Position numbers and translations under genes: made by a program
NCBI GenBank assembly: GCA_014904845.1
Contig: MU119208.1
Coordinates: 558,001-622,000, forward strand
Length of the DNA stretch: 64,000 nucleotides
Origin: Acephala macrosclerotiorum
Lineage: Eukaryota; Ascomycota; Leotiomycetes; Helotiales; Mollisiaceae
Direction of reading: 5' to 3'
The notes under the pieces: generated by a model
What the model saw: the letters and a program-made list of their open reading frames with translations, nothing else
The model's database searches: none
What the model was told of the DNA's origin: nothing
Part shown: one piece after another, positions 11,653 to 23,129 of the stretch
Numbering within the stretch: position 1 is the stretch's first letter
Layout of the letters: each line of letters opens with the position of its first letter

Positions 11653-14434
11653 ATGCTTTTACGACATCTCTGTCCCGCTCTATTGCTGCCACTGGCACAA
11701 TCTCAAGCAGTGTTCAATCCCAAGAACGTGGATTATGGAGCAATCAACACGAATCCTTCACTGCCACTTGATCTCTCAAGCCTATTCAACAATCGAGGTT
11801 TTGCTATGAAACCCAATGACTCTAACTTCAACGGACATGGAACGGGATATCCAGGCGAATCATTGCCTCCGGCAAATTTCGTCTACAACGGCATCAATTT
11901 CACCTTCCCTCAATACAAGCCCATCGGAAACGACAATGTCCTCACTCTAGGACAAACAATCCAAGTCCCTCGCGGTCGATACTTCAGTGTTCAAATGCTC
12001 GCATCTTGCGAGAACGGCCTGGCATCCAGATATATCAACGCAACTTATGCTGACAACTCGACATCATCATCTCCAGTCCTCGTCCCAGCATTCTACAACT
12101 GGCCATACCCGGCCGGAGGAGATATCATCTTGCCTTATTACTACACAAACACGAGTATCGATTACAATCGCTCAATGTTCTATCAAACAATCAACTGGCT
12201 AGATTCAACGAAGGAATTAGTCTCGATTACGTTGCCGAATGTTACTACGGGATCGAATTCCGGGCCCGGAGGAGCGGCGGTAAAGACGAGGTTGCATTTG
12301 TTTTCTGTTTCGATGTTGCCTGCTACGGGTTCGGGGGCGGGTATTGAGTTGGAAGTTCAGTATGCGAGGTCTACTCAGATGTGGATGGAGGGGACGAATA
12401 AGACGCAGATTATTGAGGTGGTGATTGATAATGTTGGCGAGGAGTGGGTACTGTCGAAAAATGGTGTGAAGGTGTTGATTTCGTCCCCAGGATATCAGAT
12501 CATGGTACCCGGATACATCAAGAGGCTTCGGCCAGGTGATCAGGCGAGGGTTCAAGTTGGTGTTGTGAATGCGGATGGTGTTGCTGCGGGTACGGTTGGA
12601 AATGCTACTGTGGTTGTGAGTGGTGTAGGAGTCAATTCATCCTATACCTTTAACGCTACCTATGGTATTGCTCCTTATGAGGCAACTTATGAGTCGATCT
12701 ATTCTCATGAGACCCCGAATTGGTACAACAAAGCAAAATACGGTATCTTCATACACTGGGTGAGTCCTAAAGATCCTTCTTAAGTTCTTAACCACGAAAT
12801 CTTGCTGAGAATAATCAGGGAGTGTACGCAGTACCAGGATGGGGCAATGTGGGGAAGAACGAGACCTACGCTGAATGGTAAAAATCCCCTTTTCTCCTCA
12901 TACATTCCGTCAAATTAACATATCCCAGGTACTGGTACGACCAAAATCTCGGTCCCTCCACCCCCGAACAAACATACCAATACAACCTTGCCACCTACGG
13001 TCGCGACCACGTCTACGACGACTTCATCCAGAACTTCACAGCCTCAGCATTTAATCCTAAAGAATGGGTAGACCTCTTCTCTGATGCAGGCGCCAACTAC
13101 TTTGTTCAAGTTTCTAAACACCATGATGGATACGCACTTTTCGACTTACCTGCCAACGTCACTCAACGGACATCAGTTGCCCAGCATCCTCATAGGAATT
13201 TGCTACAAGAGCTATTTGATGCTGCGGCAATGTATCAGCCGCAATTACATAGAGCTACGTATTTTTCGTTGCCGGAATGGTTTAACCCTGCGTATAAGGA
13301 GTATGGGTTTGGATCTTGGCCAGGTGGGAATGCTACGAATCCCTACACTAATGCTACTTTGCCGTATACGGGTTTTGTTGAAGTTGAGGATTATGTTCCG
13401 GATGTTATTCTGCCTGAAATGAATGCACTTGCGGATATGGGGACGGAGATCATGTGGTGTGATATTGGTAAGCCATCCCATTCTCCGAGAAACTTCTTTA
13501 CACTGAGAGTCTTGAAATGAGGGAAAGGATACTGACTCAGAGGTTATGATAGGTGGTCCAAACATGACCGCCGAGTTTGCCTCCGCATGGTTCAACAAAG
13601 CAGCAGAAAGCGGAAGACAGGTAGTAATGGACAATCGCTGTGGACTTCCCGGAGATTTCGATACACCGGAATATGCGCGATATGACGCCGTACGAACTAG
13701 AAAGTGGGAAGTTCGTACACCATTCTTTGCCCCTCCCCTTTTAAGCGGGAATTGATACTGATGAGCTCCCAAAGTCAAATCTAGGCATGGACCCTTTTTC
13801 ATACGGCTACAATCGCGCGACGCCAACAGCTTCGTATATGAATGCTTCTACAATCATTACCTCACTTCTGGATATCGTGTCGAAGAATGGGAATTTCTTG
13901 CTTGATATAGGACCCATGGCGAATGGCACAATCTTGGACGTCGAAGCTGCGAATCTCAGAGAAGCAGGGACTTGGATTAAGAATCACTCTGAAGCTATCT
14001 TCAACACGACGTATTGGTTTATTACTCCCGAGGAGAATGGAGCGGGGCAGGAGTTGAGGTTCACGCAGACGGGAAATGCGTTTTATATCTGTAGTTCGGT
14101 GAAACCTGGGAGCGATTTAGTGATTGAGAGTCCGGTACCTTGGGTGGAGGGAGATAACGTAACGGTGGTGGGTGGTAATGCGAGCGGGACGGTGGTGCCG
14201 AGTCGGAAAGTGGAAAATGGGAGTTTGGTATTGGGTATGGATGAGAGTGTCAGGAATGGGGAGGTGTTTGCTTGGGTGTTTAAGATTTCGTATGGAGGGA
14301 CGGACAATGGAACGAGCACTAATGGAACTTCTCCGGGTGGGGTGTCGAGTTCAGGGGGTGGGAGAGTGGAAAGTGTTGTTATGGGGGCGGGACTTGCGCT
14401 CTTGTTGACTTTCTTAGTGGGTTTATCACTTTAA
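11653..14434 (+). CDS. GH29 alpha-L-fucosidase, secreted and C-terminally anchored
   Basis: Five phase-checked exons (11653-12759, 12819-12877, 12929-13467, 13553-13710, 13775-14434) give 840 aa. The enzyme removes alpha-L-fucose from glycans or plant xyloglucan outside the cell. A signal peptide is visible (MLLRHLCPALLLPLAQSQA). About 340 beta-rich, heavily N-glycosylable residues precede the catalytic domain, which opens at YGIFIHWGVYAVPGW and contains KHHDGYALFD and the nucleophile Asp567 in EIMWCDIGGPN. After the barrel come a C-terminal beta region, a Gly/Ser/Thr linker and a terminal hydrophobic segment (last ~22 residues) resembling a GPI-attachment signal or membrane anchor. The start was set at the signal-peptide Met rather than an upstream in-frame Met. 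Intron 4 uses an AAG acceptor, supported by KWESNLGMDPFSYGYN across the join. Confidence 0.93.
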
Positions 14435-15065
14435 CATCCAGAGACGAGGTGCTACGCTCCGGGTTATCCATAAGATCTTAGAGACTAAGCTCGACGGCCA
14501 TGATATGGTCTCAAAAAAAGTAAATACGCACAACACGTCTCGGATTCCCTCCACTTCCCGTTCGTCACGTCGACCTCGCTTCAGATCGGCAAGGCAATAT
14601 AAGCGAGCCAAAGAAAGGGGAGCTTTCAACTCAATGCAGACCGCATCTGTACATCTCTATCTGCCTCTGACTTGGCGAGGTTACAATAGCGTATTCCTTT
14701 GAGTCACATTTAAAGGGAGTGGAAAGCTCAGGCAAAGAAAATTGGCCTTTTGAAGGAAGTTCTGAAGTCCGATCTCTGCGAGACAGGTTCAATAGTTCAA
14801 TACATAACGCGATCACTTTTGTTCCGATCTCCAGGATACTGCTCCTACTTCGACATATAAAACTCGTCCCGTAACTCCCTGAACACTTCATTCGAGTTTC
14901 CGATGGAAATCTCTGCCCCGGTCGCACAAGTAGCGCTCTTCAAGTCCCAAAAGCCCCTCGTACAATTGCCGATGTAGGCATCCCCCAAGCCAGTCAATCT
15001 GTCCCTACCGAATAGTTTCATTTCCCGTTCATCACAACCTTCTACAATAAATTCAAGTCTCTTTC
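14435..15065. other. intergenic region between convergent genes
   Basis: I see no supportable gene. The space separates the fucosidase (+) from a minus-strand membrane protein. Confidence 0.5.
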
Positions 15066-15996
15066 TTAAGTGTCACGCATCTGCTCCGCCTGATAGAGCC
15101 TATTCGAGGCTTTGATGAGAAAGTGTACCAGAAAAGGATCCATGCTCTGCAACTGAGACCTTGTGAACACTTGGCAAGCCAGACGTTGCTCGTGTTCAGG
15201 TCTGATCCTTCCCTTCTCTTCCTCTGGAGCTTCGCTTAGCGGGCTTTTTGCTGATTCAAGCAACTGTACGCTCTCGTCTGGTGGTGATTGCTGATGTCCC
15301 GCGCTGTCTTGTGTCTGTCGCGGTAGGGCTTTCTCGCTCGGTGCGTGGTTGCTGAACCGTGTCTGTTCTGCGTGGCTAGTCTCAAGGTCATGGTCATGGA
15401 TGGCTCTCAGTTTACCATCAGCAGGCAGGAGTACAGCCATCGTCAAGACAACCGACGTGATGACAATCAACCAGACCCAGACGAGCTTCGCCAACTCGAA
15501 ACCATACATGACTTCTCCAAGCTCGTGCATAGATTGGAGGACCGATTTTGCGGTGGATCTATACACACCCAGTGAAGAATTTTCGAATCTGTCGTCCAAA
15601 GTGAGGGCATCCAGATGTTTCATGCGCTTAGAAAAGTGATTGTGCACCTGTTTACCCAGCGTTAGCCTGGTCAATAATGGGCCCGACAAGGACACCAAAA
15701 CCAAGATATTCATCAGCGCAGCTAAATACACTGAGATGTAGTAATATTGCGTTAGAGAGATAAATGTCATAATTAGCATCATAGAGAGAATAAGTACCAT
15801 GTAACGGAATCAATCCAGGAGTTATCAAAGTTTTTTTTCGCTGCGCAGCAATCATAAAACCAAATTGCAGAAGCAAGACGCAGACCCAGAGAGCTATAAG
15901 CGCCCACATGTTCTCATCACTGCTTGCTTTCTTTCGGTCCTTTCGGTGCAAAAGTCGCATAATGTTCCTTTGCCGCGCTCGCAATTGGAAATGCAT
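15066..15996 (-). CDS. hypothetical multi-pass membrane protein
   Basis: Two phase-checked exons (15996-15798, 15730-15066) give 287 aa. I do not recognise the family. A basic N-terminus is followed by at least three hydrophobic segments: near ALIALWVCVLLLQFGFMI, VYLAALMNILVLVSLSG and VWLIVITSVVLTMAVLL. The C-terminal ~120 residues are hydrophilic and acidic (SEAPEEEKGR region). The intron at 15797-15731 has a good CTAAC branch and a CAG acceptor. The start is uncertain: the frame stays open upstream to about 16080 with no earlier ATG, so a further 5' exon is possible. Confidence 0.55.
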
Positions 15997-16565
15997 TTTT
16001 GCTCGAACAATGAAGCGACTAGAGCGTGGGCGGTCCACTGCTTCTCGTAGCTTTGCTTGACTGGTTTGGAAGCCATCTGAGGCGATGAGTATAAGTTTGC
16101 GATGAAAAGATGGATATCAAGTGAAAAAAGAGTAATCAGCGTAGGAAGAATTCATTTTCCCAGGATCAAATAGAAATTCTGAAAAGACCAGATTCTCGTA
16201 ACGATCGTAGTGATTTTGCGCCCAAGAATGTGCGTGGGCTGTAAACTTAAGCACTAAGGGAACGTCCCGTTCACCACTTTAGCATGTTTCCGGATTATCA
16301 GAAATGTTTGGTCAATAACGGTGCCTTCGGGAGTGCCGGGGCAGTCATTATGTTGGCCATGAGCAATGTGATAAAATTGGGAAGGAAGAATTATTTCATT
16401 CTCCTCGCGAAGCTCATCTAGACAGATTAACGTCCCCCCTAGATTGGACAATACGCAGATCTCATTCCTTCTATATCTACTCTCGATAGGATACCGGAAT
16501 TTGTCGGGTATGTCAAAGTCTGCACTGTCTCAAACCAACATTCAATGTTCCTCCTCACGGACAAC
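15997..16565. other. intergenic space with an open minus-strand stretch
   Basis: A stop-free minus-strand stretch at about 16254-16530 reads plausibly as protein (contains ENEIILPSQFYHIAHGQ) but has no ATG and no close homologue that I recognise. It could be an extra 5' exon of the 15066-15996 gene or chance. Confidence 0.3.
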
Positions 16566-17359
16566 CTAGACCCGAACACCTCTAACTTTCTGCTCATGAT
16601 ATACCTGTCCCTTCTCCACGTTCAGCTTCTTGACTTCTTGTCCGCGCCTTCTTCTGAATTCTCGAAATACCACGCCTCCCACCACATACGTAAGCACTGG
16701 TAGAGGCATCCACAAGCCTGTTCGATACAAGAATTCCTTCCCCGTCCTTATCCCAAGCATCCGGTACGTAATTGCTGGCAGGACGTATGCTGAGGGGCAC
16801 TTTAAGAATTTGGTGTATGGGAAGCTTCCTTCGATCAAGCGTATGGACTTAAAAACCACACACCATGCAAGGAGCAGACTAGTGAGGAACGTCATTACCA
16901 CGGCATAGACCCGAGTTCCATCCTCGCCTTTGAGCAAGAGGCATAGGTGCGAAATTGCGGTAGAGACCCAGATAATAGCAAGTCCACAAAGGCAAGCTTT
17001 CAGAGCGAATTCTCTCTGCTCGCAGTGGAGGCAGAAAGAGTCATCGCACTTTTCGCATTCGAATTTGGCAACCTCATCCGATGGAGTTCCTTCCTTAACG
17101 TCAAGCTCCTCCTTTGGCTTCTTCGTTCCCACTTGCACCGCCACGAACGTACACGCCACTATGACCGCCAAAATGTCCGGGGTTATCCAGGATAGGCTCT
17201 AAAATCTCTCTTCAGCATGCTTTTCGCTGGTGGGGTTGATTTGATCGGCCATTGTGTTATGTAAACGATTATTGCGAAATCGAGGATGGGAGGATAACGA
17301 GGTGTCGTGAAGTGCAAAAAGAAATGATTCGTGTGCGTGGAACTTCTTGGTGAGGCCAT
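16566..17359 (-). CDS. hypothetical multi-pass membrane protein with a CXXC pair
   Basis: The proposed model has two exons (17359-17267 and 17198-16566) and 241 aa, joined in phase 0 across an intron ending in TTTTAG. Family not recognised. The visible features are an N-terminal hydrophobic segment (ITPDILAVIVACTFVAVQV), a Cys cluster CEKCDDSFCLHC, then four more hydrophobic stretches (ending VLTYVVGGVVFREF) and a basic C-terminus. An alternative start at 17252 has a strong CACAATGGCC context but runs into an in-frame TAG (17201-17199) after 17 codons, so the spliced model is preferred. The neighbouring membrane proteins on both sides are of similar size but show no clear sequence similarity. 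Confidence 0.5.
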
Positions 17360-17943
17360 ATAACTAGTTCCGTCAGAAATTAGCCGGAGCTCTTGAGTCC
17401 TAAGTCTGGAAATTCCAGCCCGGTCCCAACATCTCAAGCGGACACTAATAACTCGACAGATCTCAATGTTCACACTTCAGAAAGATCGTAATCAGAGACG
17501 AACTTCGAAATTGGGACGGATCTATTTTTTGAACATGATTAGCAGCTAGAAAACCACGATTAGAGTTGATCACTTACGTAGATAAATTTTGTAAATGTGC
17601 CACATCCATCAAGTCCATTTCTGCTTTCTCAACATCCTCAACTCTTCCCATGCGCCTTTCTGTAAGACCTGCGACCGCGACAGTTGGAGGAAACTTCCGC
17701 CTATCCCCTTCTGAAGTTTATGCTACTGTAGATCGTGGAATTGGGCAAGAGCCTTCTAGACGAACTAGGTACCTTCCTAACGACCAGCCGTGACGAAGCA
17801 GCGTAACCAAACTCTCTGGTACTTTGGGCCCGAACGATGTTCTTGGTCAATCGGGACAATCGACACCTCAAACAGTATCTGAGGATGTCATCTTTGGCCA
17901 TCCTCCTTACCTTCATCCTCCCAACTCTCCTGACATTTTCGAA

Positions 17944-18436
17944 ATGGCCAGAGTAGAACAAATCGTCCCACTCGTCCAAGCGCTATATGCTCTCCTTGGC
18001 GTCTGGATTTTGACCCTCATCATTCACGCGACCTTGAATCAACTAGTTATTGCATCGCTATCAGCAAGGATCGAACGCCAAGCGTCTAATATCTTCCTGT
18101 TCTCTGGATTATTATAGCCACCGTAGCTTGGGGTGGCAGTCTATATTTCCCGTGTAGCAGATTAGCAATATTTGGTACATACATCCCAGATAGAGTGTTC
18201 CTCTCTGGAATTCTTTGCGGAGTCATAGGATTGGCGTTGTCGGTGTTGAGAATTGGCAGTGAGGCAACATTCACGCAGATGGTGAGGTAAGCCAGCAGAT
18301 TCTCTCTTTGCATCTACGCTCGTCGTTGCTGGTTGCTGAGACTTTGGTGCAGGTGGACATTGTGGCCTACAACGCTCATTCACACGGCTGCATTGTTCAT
18401 GTGTGCGATAAGGACATTGAACCTGCATTCTGTCTA
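17944..18436 (+). pseudogene. possible broken small membrane protein gene
   Basis: An ATG at 17944 opens a hydrophobic protein (starts MARVEQIVPLVQALYALLG). Coding character then continues in another frame (ATVAWGGSLYFPCSRLAIFG to LRIGSEATFTQM). It next passes through a well-formed intron (from 18289, GTAAGC to GTGCAG at about 18354) into WTLWPTTLIHTAALFMCA and ends at TAG. I could not find a GT...AG intron that joins the first two frames in phase near 18080-18117. Either a one-base indel broke the gene, the assembly has an error, or an exon is missed. An earlier open segment (17650-17790) might be a 5' exon. Confidence 0.35.
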
Positions 18437-18906
18437 GGGAATGAGGAGACTCAGGTCAGCCATTGAGATGGAGACTTGAATAACGTCATTAGCACGTAAA
18501 CAATGAGAGAGAGAAGACTCAACCAAACCATACCTGTTTAGCTAAAGAGGTGACCGCGGCCCGGAGCCGTACAGCGACTAATCCTAGTCCTTTGAATACA
18601 TGAACCTAAGACTAGCACTTTCCAGACATCGCCTCATTTAGAGAACTTACGTCTGCTTCTTCCTCCTCTCCTCTCCTCTCCTCCAACTTGGTGCTCACCA
18701 CACCCTCAACCCAAGCTCAACGCCCCTCTTCACAATGGCGACGACAACGACAACGACAACGGTGCGGTGTGTAACAAGTGTGGGAAGGAGGAGAAGAAGA
18801 GTGAGACTGCCCAGGAAGTGGATCGAAGACCGATCAGAAGCCACCTGTAGTCATAACGTATCACTAGCTTCAACTCGACTTGGGGAAGATAGACAAGAAC
18901 CAAAAG

Positions 18907-18939
<33 letters not shown>

Positions 18940-19164
18940 CAAAGGCCAAATCATTCAGAACAAAAACGAAGCTGATTATATCTGTGAAGTGCTCAGCCTC
19001 GCTATTGCCTCGGGGGAGGGTAGTCTCGCTTGAGAACCCTCGACTCCACTTTAGAAACCGCGAAAATGCAAAAAAATAACAAAAAAGTAAACGAGTCATC
19101 ATGAACTCGGGAATTGAGCCCGAGGCTGAATATTTTGTTAGCTTGAAGTTCTTTGATACTGCTG
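18437..19164. other. intergenic region with simple repeat
   Basis: No gene is recognisable. It contains a (CA)n tract at 18909-18938 and pyrimidine-rich TCCTC runs near 18660-18680. Confidence 0.5.
18909..18938. repeat. (CA)n microsatellite
   Basis: About 15 perfect CA units. Frames read through it in either direction give low-complexity peptides and are not genes. Confidence 0.9.
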
Positions 19165-19308
19165 AGTTGTTGAGCTTACCGGGGTTCGCTGCAGAATATA
19201 TTAGTGTTTGAATCCGAATGTACGGGTTTGATAGTACTTACAACCCGCGACCTTGAGGTTATCTTATAGCTTAAGAGCCACACGCTCTACCGATTGAGCT
19301 ACCCGGGC
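19165..19308 (-). pseudogene. interrupted tRNA-Lys(CTT)-like gene
   Basis: Read on the minus strand from 19308, the 5' part is a good tRNA: acceptor GCCCGGG, D arm GCTC/GAGC around AATCGGTA (A-box-like), anticodon arm TGTGG-CTCTTAA with anticodon CTT, an 11-12 nt insertion after the anticodon where tRNA introns sit, then CCTCA, AGGTC and the T-stem 5' side GCGGG-TT (to 19242). The T arm then breaks off. Positions 19241-19189 form a 53-nt segment with a perfect GTAAGT start, a CTAAT branch-like site and a CTGCAG end. Immediately after it, CGAACCCC would restore a T loop (TT + CGAAC + CCC). The 3' side (GGTAAGCTC) does not pair with the acceptor, so the gene is probably dead. Confidence 0.6.
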
Positions 19309-19689
19309 TTCGGGTATTTGATGATTGCAGAAGTTATTACTTAAATCTATACGATCATTTCGCTATCGTTGGCCGAAATCTCTTCGCTTGAGTAGGAAGC
19401 CGAGAAGAAAATTTCTGCTACCCGAAGTGGGTTCACTCCAGAATTTCACTGCAAGTCGTGCCCGACCAAGATCCCAGGGCTTTCATTAAGTGACTTTCAT
19501 TGATGACCTAACTAGGATGCTACCTAGAATCGTGTATCTCGTTGTTAAAAAGCAGCTACCATGTCGTATCGTTGTCTACCAATGCCTCATAAGACTGATG
19601 CGTGCCATTACATTGCTTCCCTTCCTAAGTCATGAATAAACGGCCCTCAAAAAATCGCTTTCTTCCCCATGCACGCTTACTTGCTTGAC
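19309..19689. other. intergenic region
   Basis: This is the 3' flank of the Dsk2 gene and the 5' flank of the tRNA-like element. Nothing else is seen. Confidence 0.5.
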
Positions 19690-21052
19690 CTATCTTAGTA
19701 ATTGCTCAATCGCGCCCTGGACACTGCCGCCGCTTCGTCTCAATGCCTCAACGTTCCGATCGAAATCAAAGAATCCCATATCGTTCAACTGCCTCAACTG
19801 GTCTGCGTATCTCTCCTCTGGAGGCCTGGTATCTGTAGGTGGTGGTGGGCTTGTAGCGCCTCCAAATGGACTGCCAGCACCGAACATGTTGCCTAATGAA
19901 CCGTTGTTAAGAGCAGCCATAGTTTGCATCATCTCAGGTGTCATGGGTGGCATGCCTGGGATGGCGAATGGGTTCGCATTCTGACCTCCGGCGCCGGCTC
20001 CGACTCCAGCTCCAGCTTGGCCGAAAAGGCTAGCAAAAGGATTTGGGGCATTGGGATCGTTGTTGGGAGAGCGAGGTGTAGCCTGACCAGCAGATGCAGG
20101 AGCGGGTGGAGTTTGTGAAGGAGTTGGGCCGCCTGGAGGAGCGAATAGTTGTGCGAATGGATTGGCAGCACCGCCTTCAGGAGGAGCACCAAAGCCAGGC
20201 AGAGCGAAAGGGTTGAAGAGGGTTGTATTAGCGTTTGGTGTTGCGTTACTGGCAGCAGCTCCGCTTGGTGTTGTGTCTGTAGCACCTGGTGCTGGAAATG
20301 CATTTGCTCCTCCACCACCTTGCATCATTCTTCTCATCGCAGCAGCTTGTCGCAGGGCTTCTGGGTTGGTCATCATTCGTCGGAACTCTGGTGACTGGAA
20401 CATCTGTCTTGCTTCGGGGTTGTTTTGTAGGCCTGGAATTGAGTTGATCATCATATCAACCATCGCGGGGTTTTGGAGGGCTTCGTTCATTGCTTGTTGG
20501 ATATTCGGATCATCGAGCATGGCTGCGACTTGGTCTTCGTTTGGAGGTGCACCCATCTGCGACTTGTCAGCCTTTATCATGTAGGTACATACTTCCATCA
20601 CTCACTCCGCCATCTGCGCCGAACATATCCATGTGGGGTAGATTAAGATGTCCAGCATAACGAGCTCCAGTCAGACCAGCAAGAGGATTGTTCGCTGTGC
20701 CAGCCGCCATATTCGTAGGAACTCCAGCTGCGGCACTTGGTGTGCCAGATGAGGATGCACCACCAGGAGGCTTCTGTGCCTGGTTGCTCGACGCATTCTT
20801 GACCATGTGTACGGTGTTGCCTGGCTTAATGTTGCAGCTCTTGACAGTCTGGTCGTCCTTCATTACTCTGCCCGAGTAGATCAAGCGCATCTTGTCCGCC
20901 GGAATGTCCGCATACTCTGCGCCTGAGAGCTTCTTCTTGACATCGAGTACTGTCGCAGCCTCCGAGATGGTGATGGTGTGCTTCTTATCCACTGACTTCA
21001 CATTAAAAGTAAGTTGAGGGTCGCCCTCGACAGCCGTATCCTCTGAACTCAT
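19690..21052 (-). CDS. dsk2: ubiquilin / Dsk2 ubiquitin receptor
   Basis: Two phase-checked exons (21052-20606, 20556-19690) give 437 aa. It shuttles polyubiquitinated substrates to the 26S proteasome in cytosol and nucleus. An N-terminal ubiquitin-like domain (about residues 14-87, LTFNVKSVDKKHTITI through IKPGNTVHMVK) is followed by a Ser/Pro linker and STI1-type repeats (PNIQQAMNEALQNPAMVDMM; FQSPEFRRMMTNPEALRQ). A long Gly/Pro/Ala/Asn-rich region comes next, with repeated NPFA motifs, and then a C-terminal UBA (EERYADQLRQLNDMGFFDF to IEQLLR). The domain order matches yeast Dsk2, with a longer low-complexity middle. The start is the second in-frame Met of the open frame; an upstream Met at 21079 adds only nine residues. 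Confidence 0.93.
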
Positions 21053-23129
21053 TTCGGTCGCCTTGCTGAGTCGAAACAAAGAAGATCAGGTATGTACAAG
21101 GAGAAGAGGAGGTGTACCACGAGGCGTCGGGCGTAAATCGAAGTTGTTTGCTCTGGTGTTATGGACAAGATCGTTGACGACGCGGCGATATGACGTTCGT
21201 TCGGCGTTGGTCGCTAGCAACTCCAGATGAGAGCAAGTAGTTCGCAAAGTCGTTGAAGGTGTTGGTGTCGGTGTCGGTGACTCGAGGGCCTTTGTGGTAT
21301 GCTTTCTCGTATTCAATTGTTCTGCACAATAGAATGGGGTGAGTGAGACCTCCCCGAAGCTCCTTCCATTCGCGTCTTCCTCCTTCTCAAGCCACGACTT
21401 TACTTATCGCCCCGCATTTCAGAGCCGCGACCTTTACAGCCCAAATGTCGGCGTTCACATAGACCACATTCTTCAAGAGCCTCTCAGCATGCTCTTCCCA
21501 TTTATTATTGTGCTAATTCTCCAAACATTAGTTCTATGGGCACGACCAGGTCAAGGGCTTGCTAGGGAAGGACGATGTTGAGTCACGTGGTTTTATCAAG
21601 AAACGCGAACTTGGGAATGGCATCTCACCTGACGGCTACATGAGAGGAAACTAGAAGTGAAATTCGGTTGATGGGTGGTAGATCGCAGCATCGTTTTAAT
21701 CGGTATCCTGTTGAAGGGACCTCAATCTCTCTCAGCACGTGCTCTCCATCCTTAGCCAAAGTAGTTGGTGTTTTGCCTGACATGTCAGATACATTGTCTT
21801 TCTTTTATTCTTTTCGTTCTCGATGTTGGTCTTTGCTTTATGGCATTTTGCTTGCGTCCTACTATACTAATATCAAGATTTAAAGTTTGATATATCTCAT
21901 GCAAGCGCCACAGAGTTAGTGCGGGGAACTGCGGGGAACTACGCTACACCTCCTATCCCATGGGTCTGCAATAAAAGAAGAATGAAGAAGTGAAAGGAGG
22001 GATGCACGAATTATCGTCAACGCACTACCAAATGCGTGATCACCAAAACAGGGTCGGCTTGTGATCGTGGCGTGGAGACCGACAACACAGATACTTGCCA
22101 CTTCTAGCCTCGCTTTCCTGTGAAAGAAGTTAACCATGTCTATGAGAACCACAATGGTACTCGATCTAAACTAATCTTCTCATATGATGAACACCAAACT
22201 TGGGTCCCTACACGGTCTAAGCAACGTGAGTCTCCTACCAAACATTGTCCGAGTTGAGCTAACAGTATGGAATAACGTTATATTCCTATTAGAGAATGGA
22301 CTGAATGATGAGAATCAAATCATAGACAATTTTCTGATCTAAAGCCTGCGAACTCGCACTTCCAGTCACCCGGTGTCGATACCAGAAGCATGAGAGGCTC
22401 AAGAGCAAGGACCCGGCTTCATGTCTGAGCAGGAAGACTACACTTACAACCAGCAAATGGATATAGCAGACACACTCGGGGAACGCCACTATTCAACAAC
22501 ACCTTCAAATGGCTCGGCAATACCACGTGCTTCTCCACAGAAGGTAGACAGTGTTGCTTTGTGGCCTCCCGCCACCAGGCACTCAAATGCTTTCGTGACT
22601 GTCACCAATAGTCTATCGTCCATGTCTGAAGGTCCATTGTCGCTTAGAGAGGCAACTCTGATCCGTCTTTTAATTGAAAATTGGGACCTTGGGTATGGAA
22701 TGCGCCATCAAATCCCATGTCTGTATAATGCTGAAACGGTTGCAGGCTGATGCCTGTGACTCTGCTCGTCACTTCGCAACTGAAGTTCCTCGCCGAGCAT
22801 TGCACGAGCCCCTAACACTTTACTGTCTTCTCGTGTAATCAATCACGGCATCAAGCCTTACTAAGTGGGTCTGATTAACTCGAAGCCTCCTTCTACCACG
22901 TTAAGTGCCTCGAGATCGTTATTTCAAAACTTTCACTGGCAGAGAACCTGCACGACGTCAACTTACTCACCGGGGTCGTTGTTTTCCGCCTTTACGAAGA
23001 ACCAGAAAATCAAGACGACAATCGATACCATCTTCTCAGAACCAGTAGGCTTCTCAATGCGAGAGCCTCGTTCTCTACATCTGGCGGGTTGGGAGAGGCA
23101 GCAAGCTGACTTTCACTCCTGCAAGCGAT
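21053..23129. other. intergenic region, possibly with decayed coding sequence at its right end
   Basis: No intact gene is found. A perfect tandem 10-mer (GCGGGGAACT twice) lies at 21921-21940. From about 22420 there are open frames with no recognisable domain, which might be the eroded N-terminal part of the reductase-like pseudogene that follows. Confidence 0.4.
21921..21940. repeat. tandem 10-bp duplication
   Basis: Two perfect adjacent copies of GCGGGGAACT. Confidence 0.85.

Noticed and set aside
17199..17252. Strong-context ATG followed by an in-frame TAG in the 16566 gene, suggesting a nonsense mutation or readthrough
   Set aside because: The TAG is also the end of a TTTTAG acceptor, and an upstream exon (17359-17267) joins in phase with a GTTTAC donor, so splicing explains it more simply.
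18730..19102. Frames across the (CA)n repeat
   Set aside because: Low-complexity His/Thr/Val/Cys strings produced by the microsatellite.
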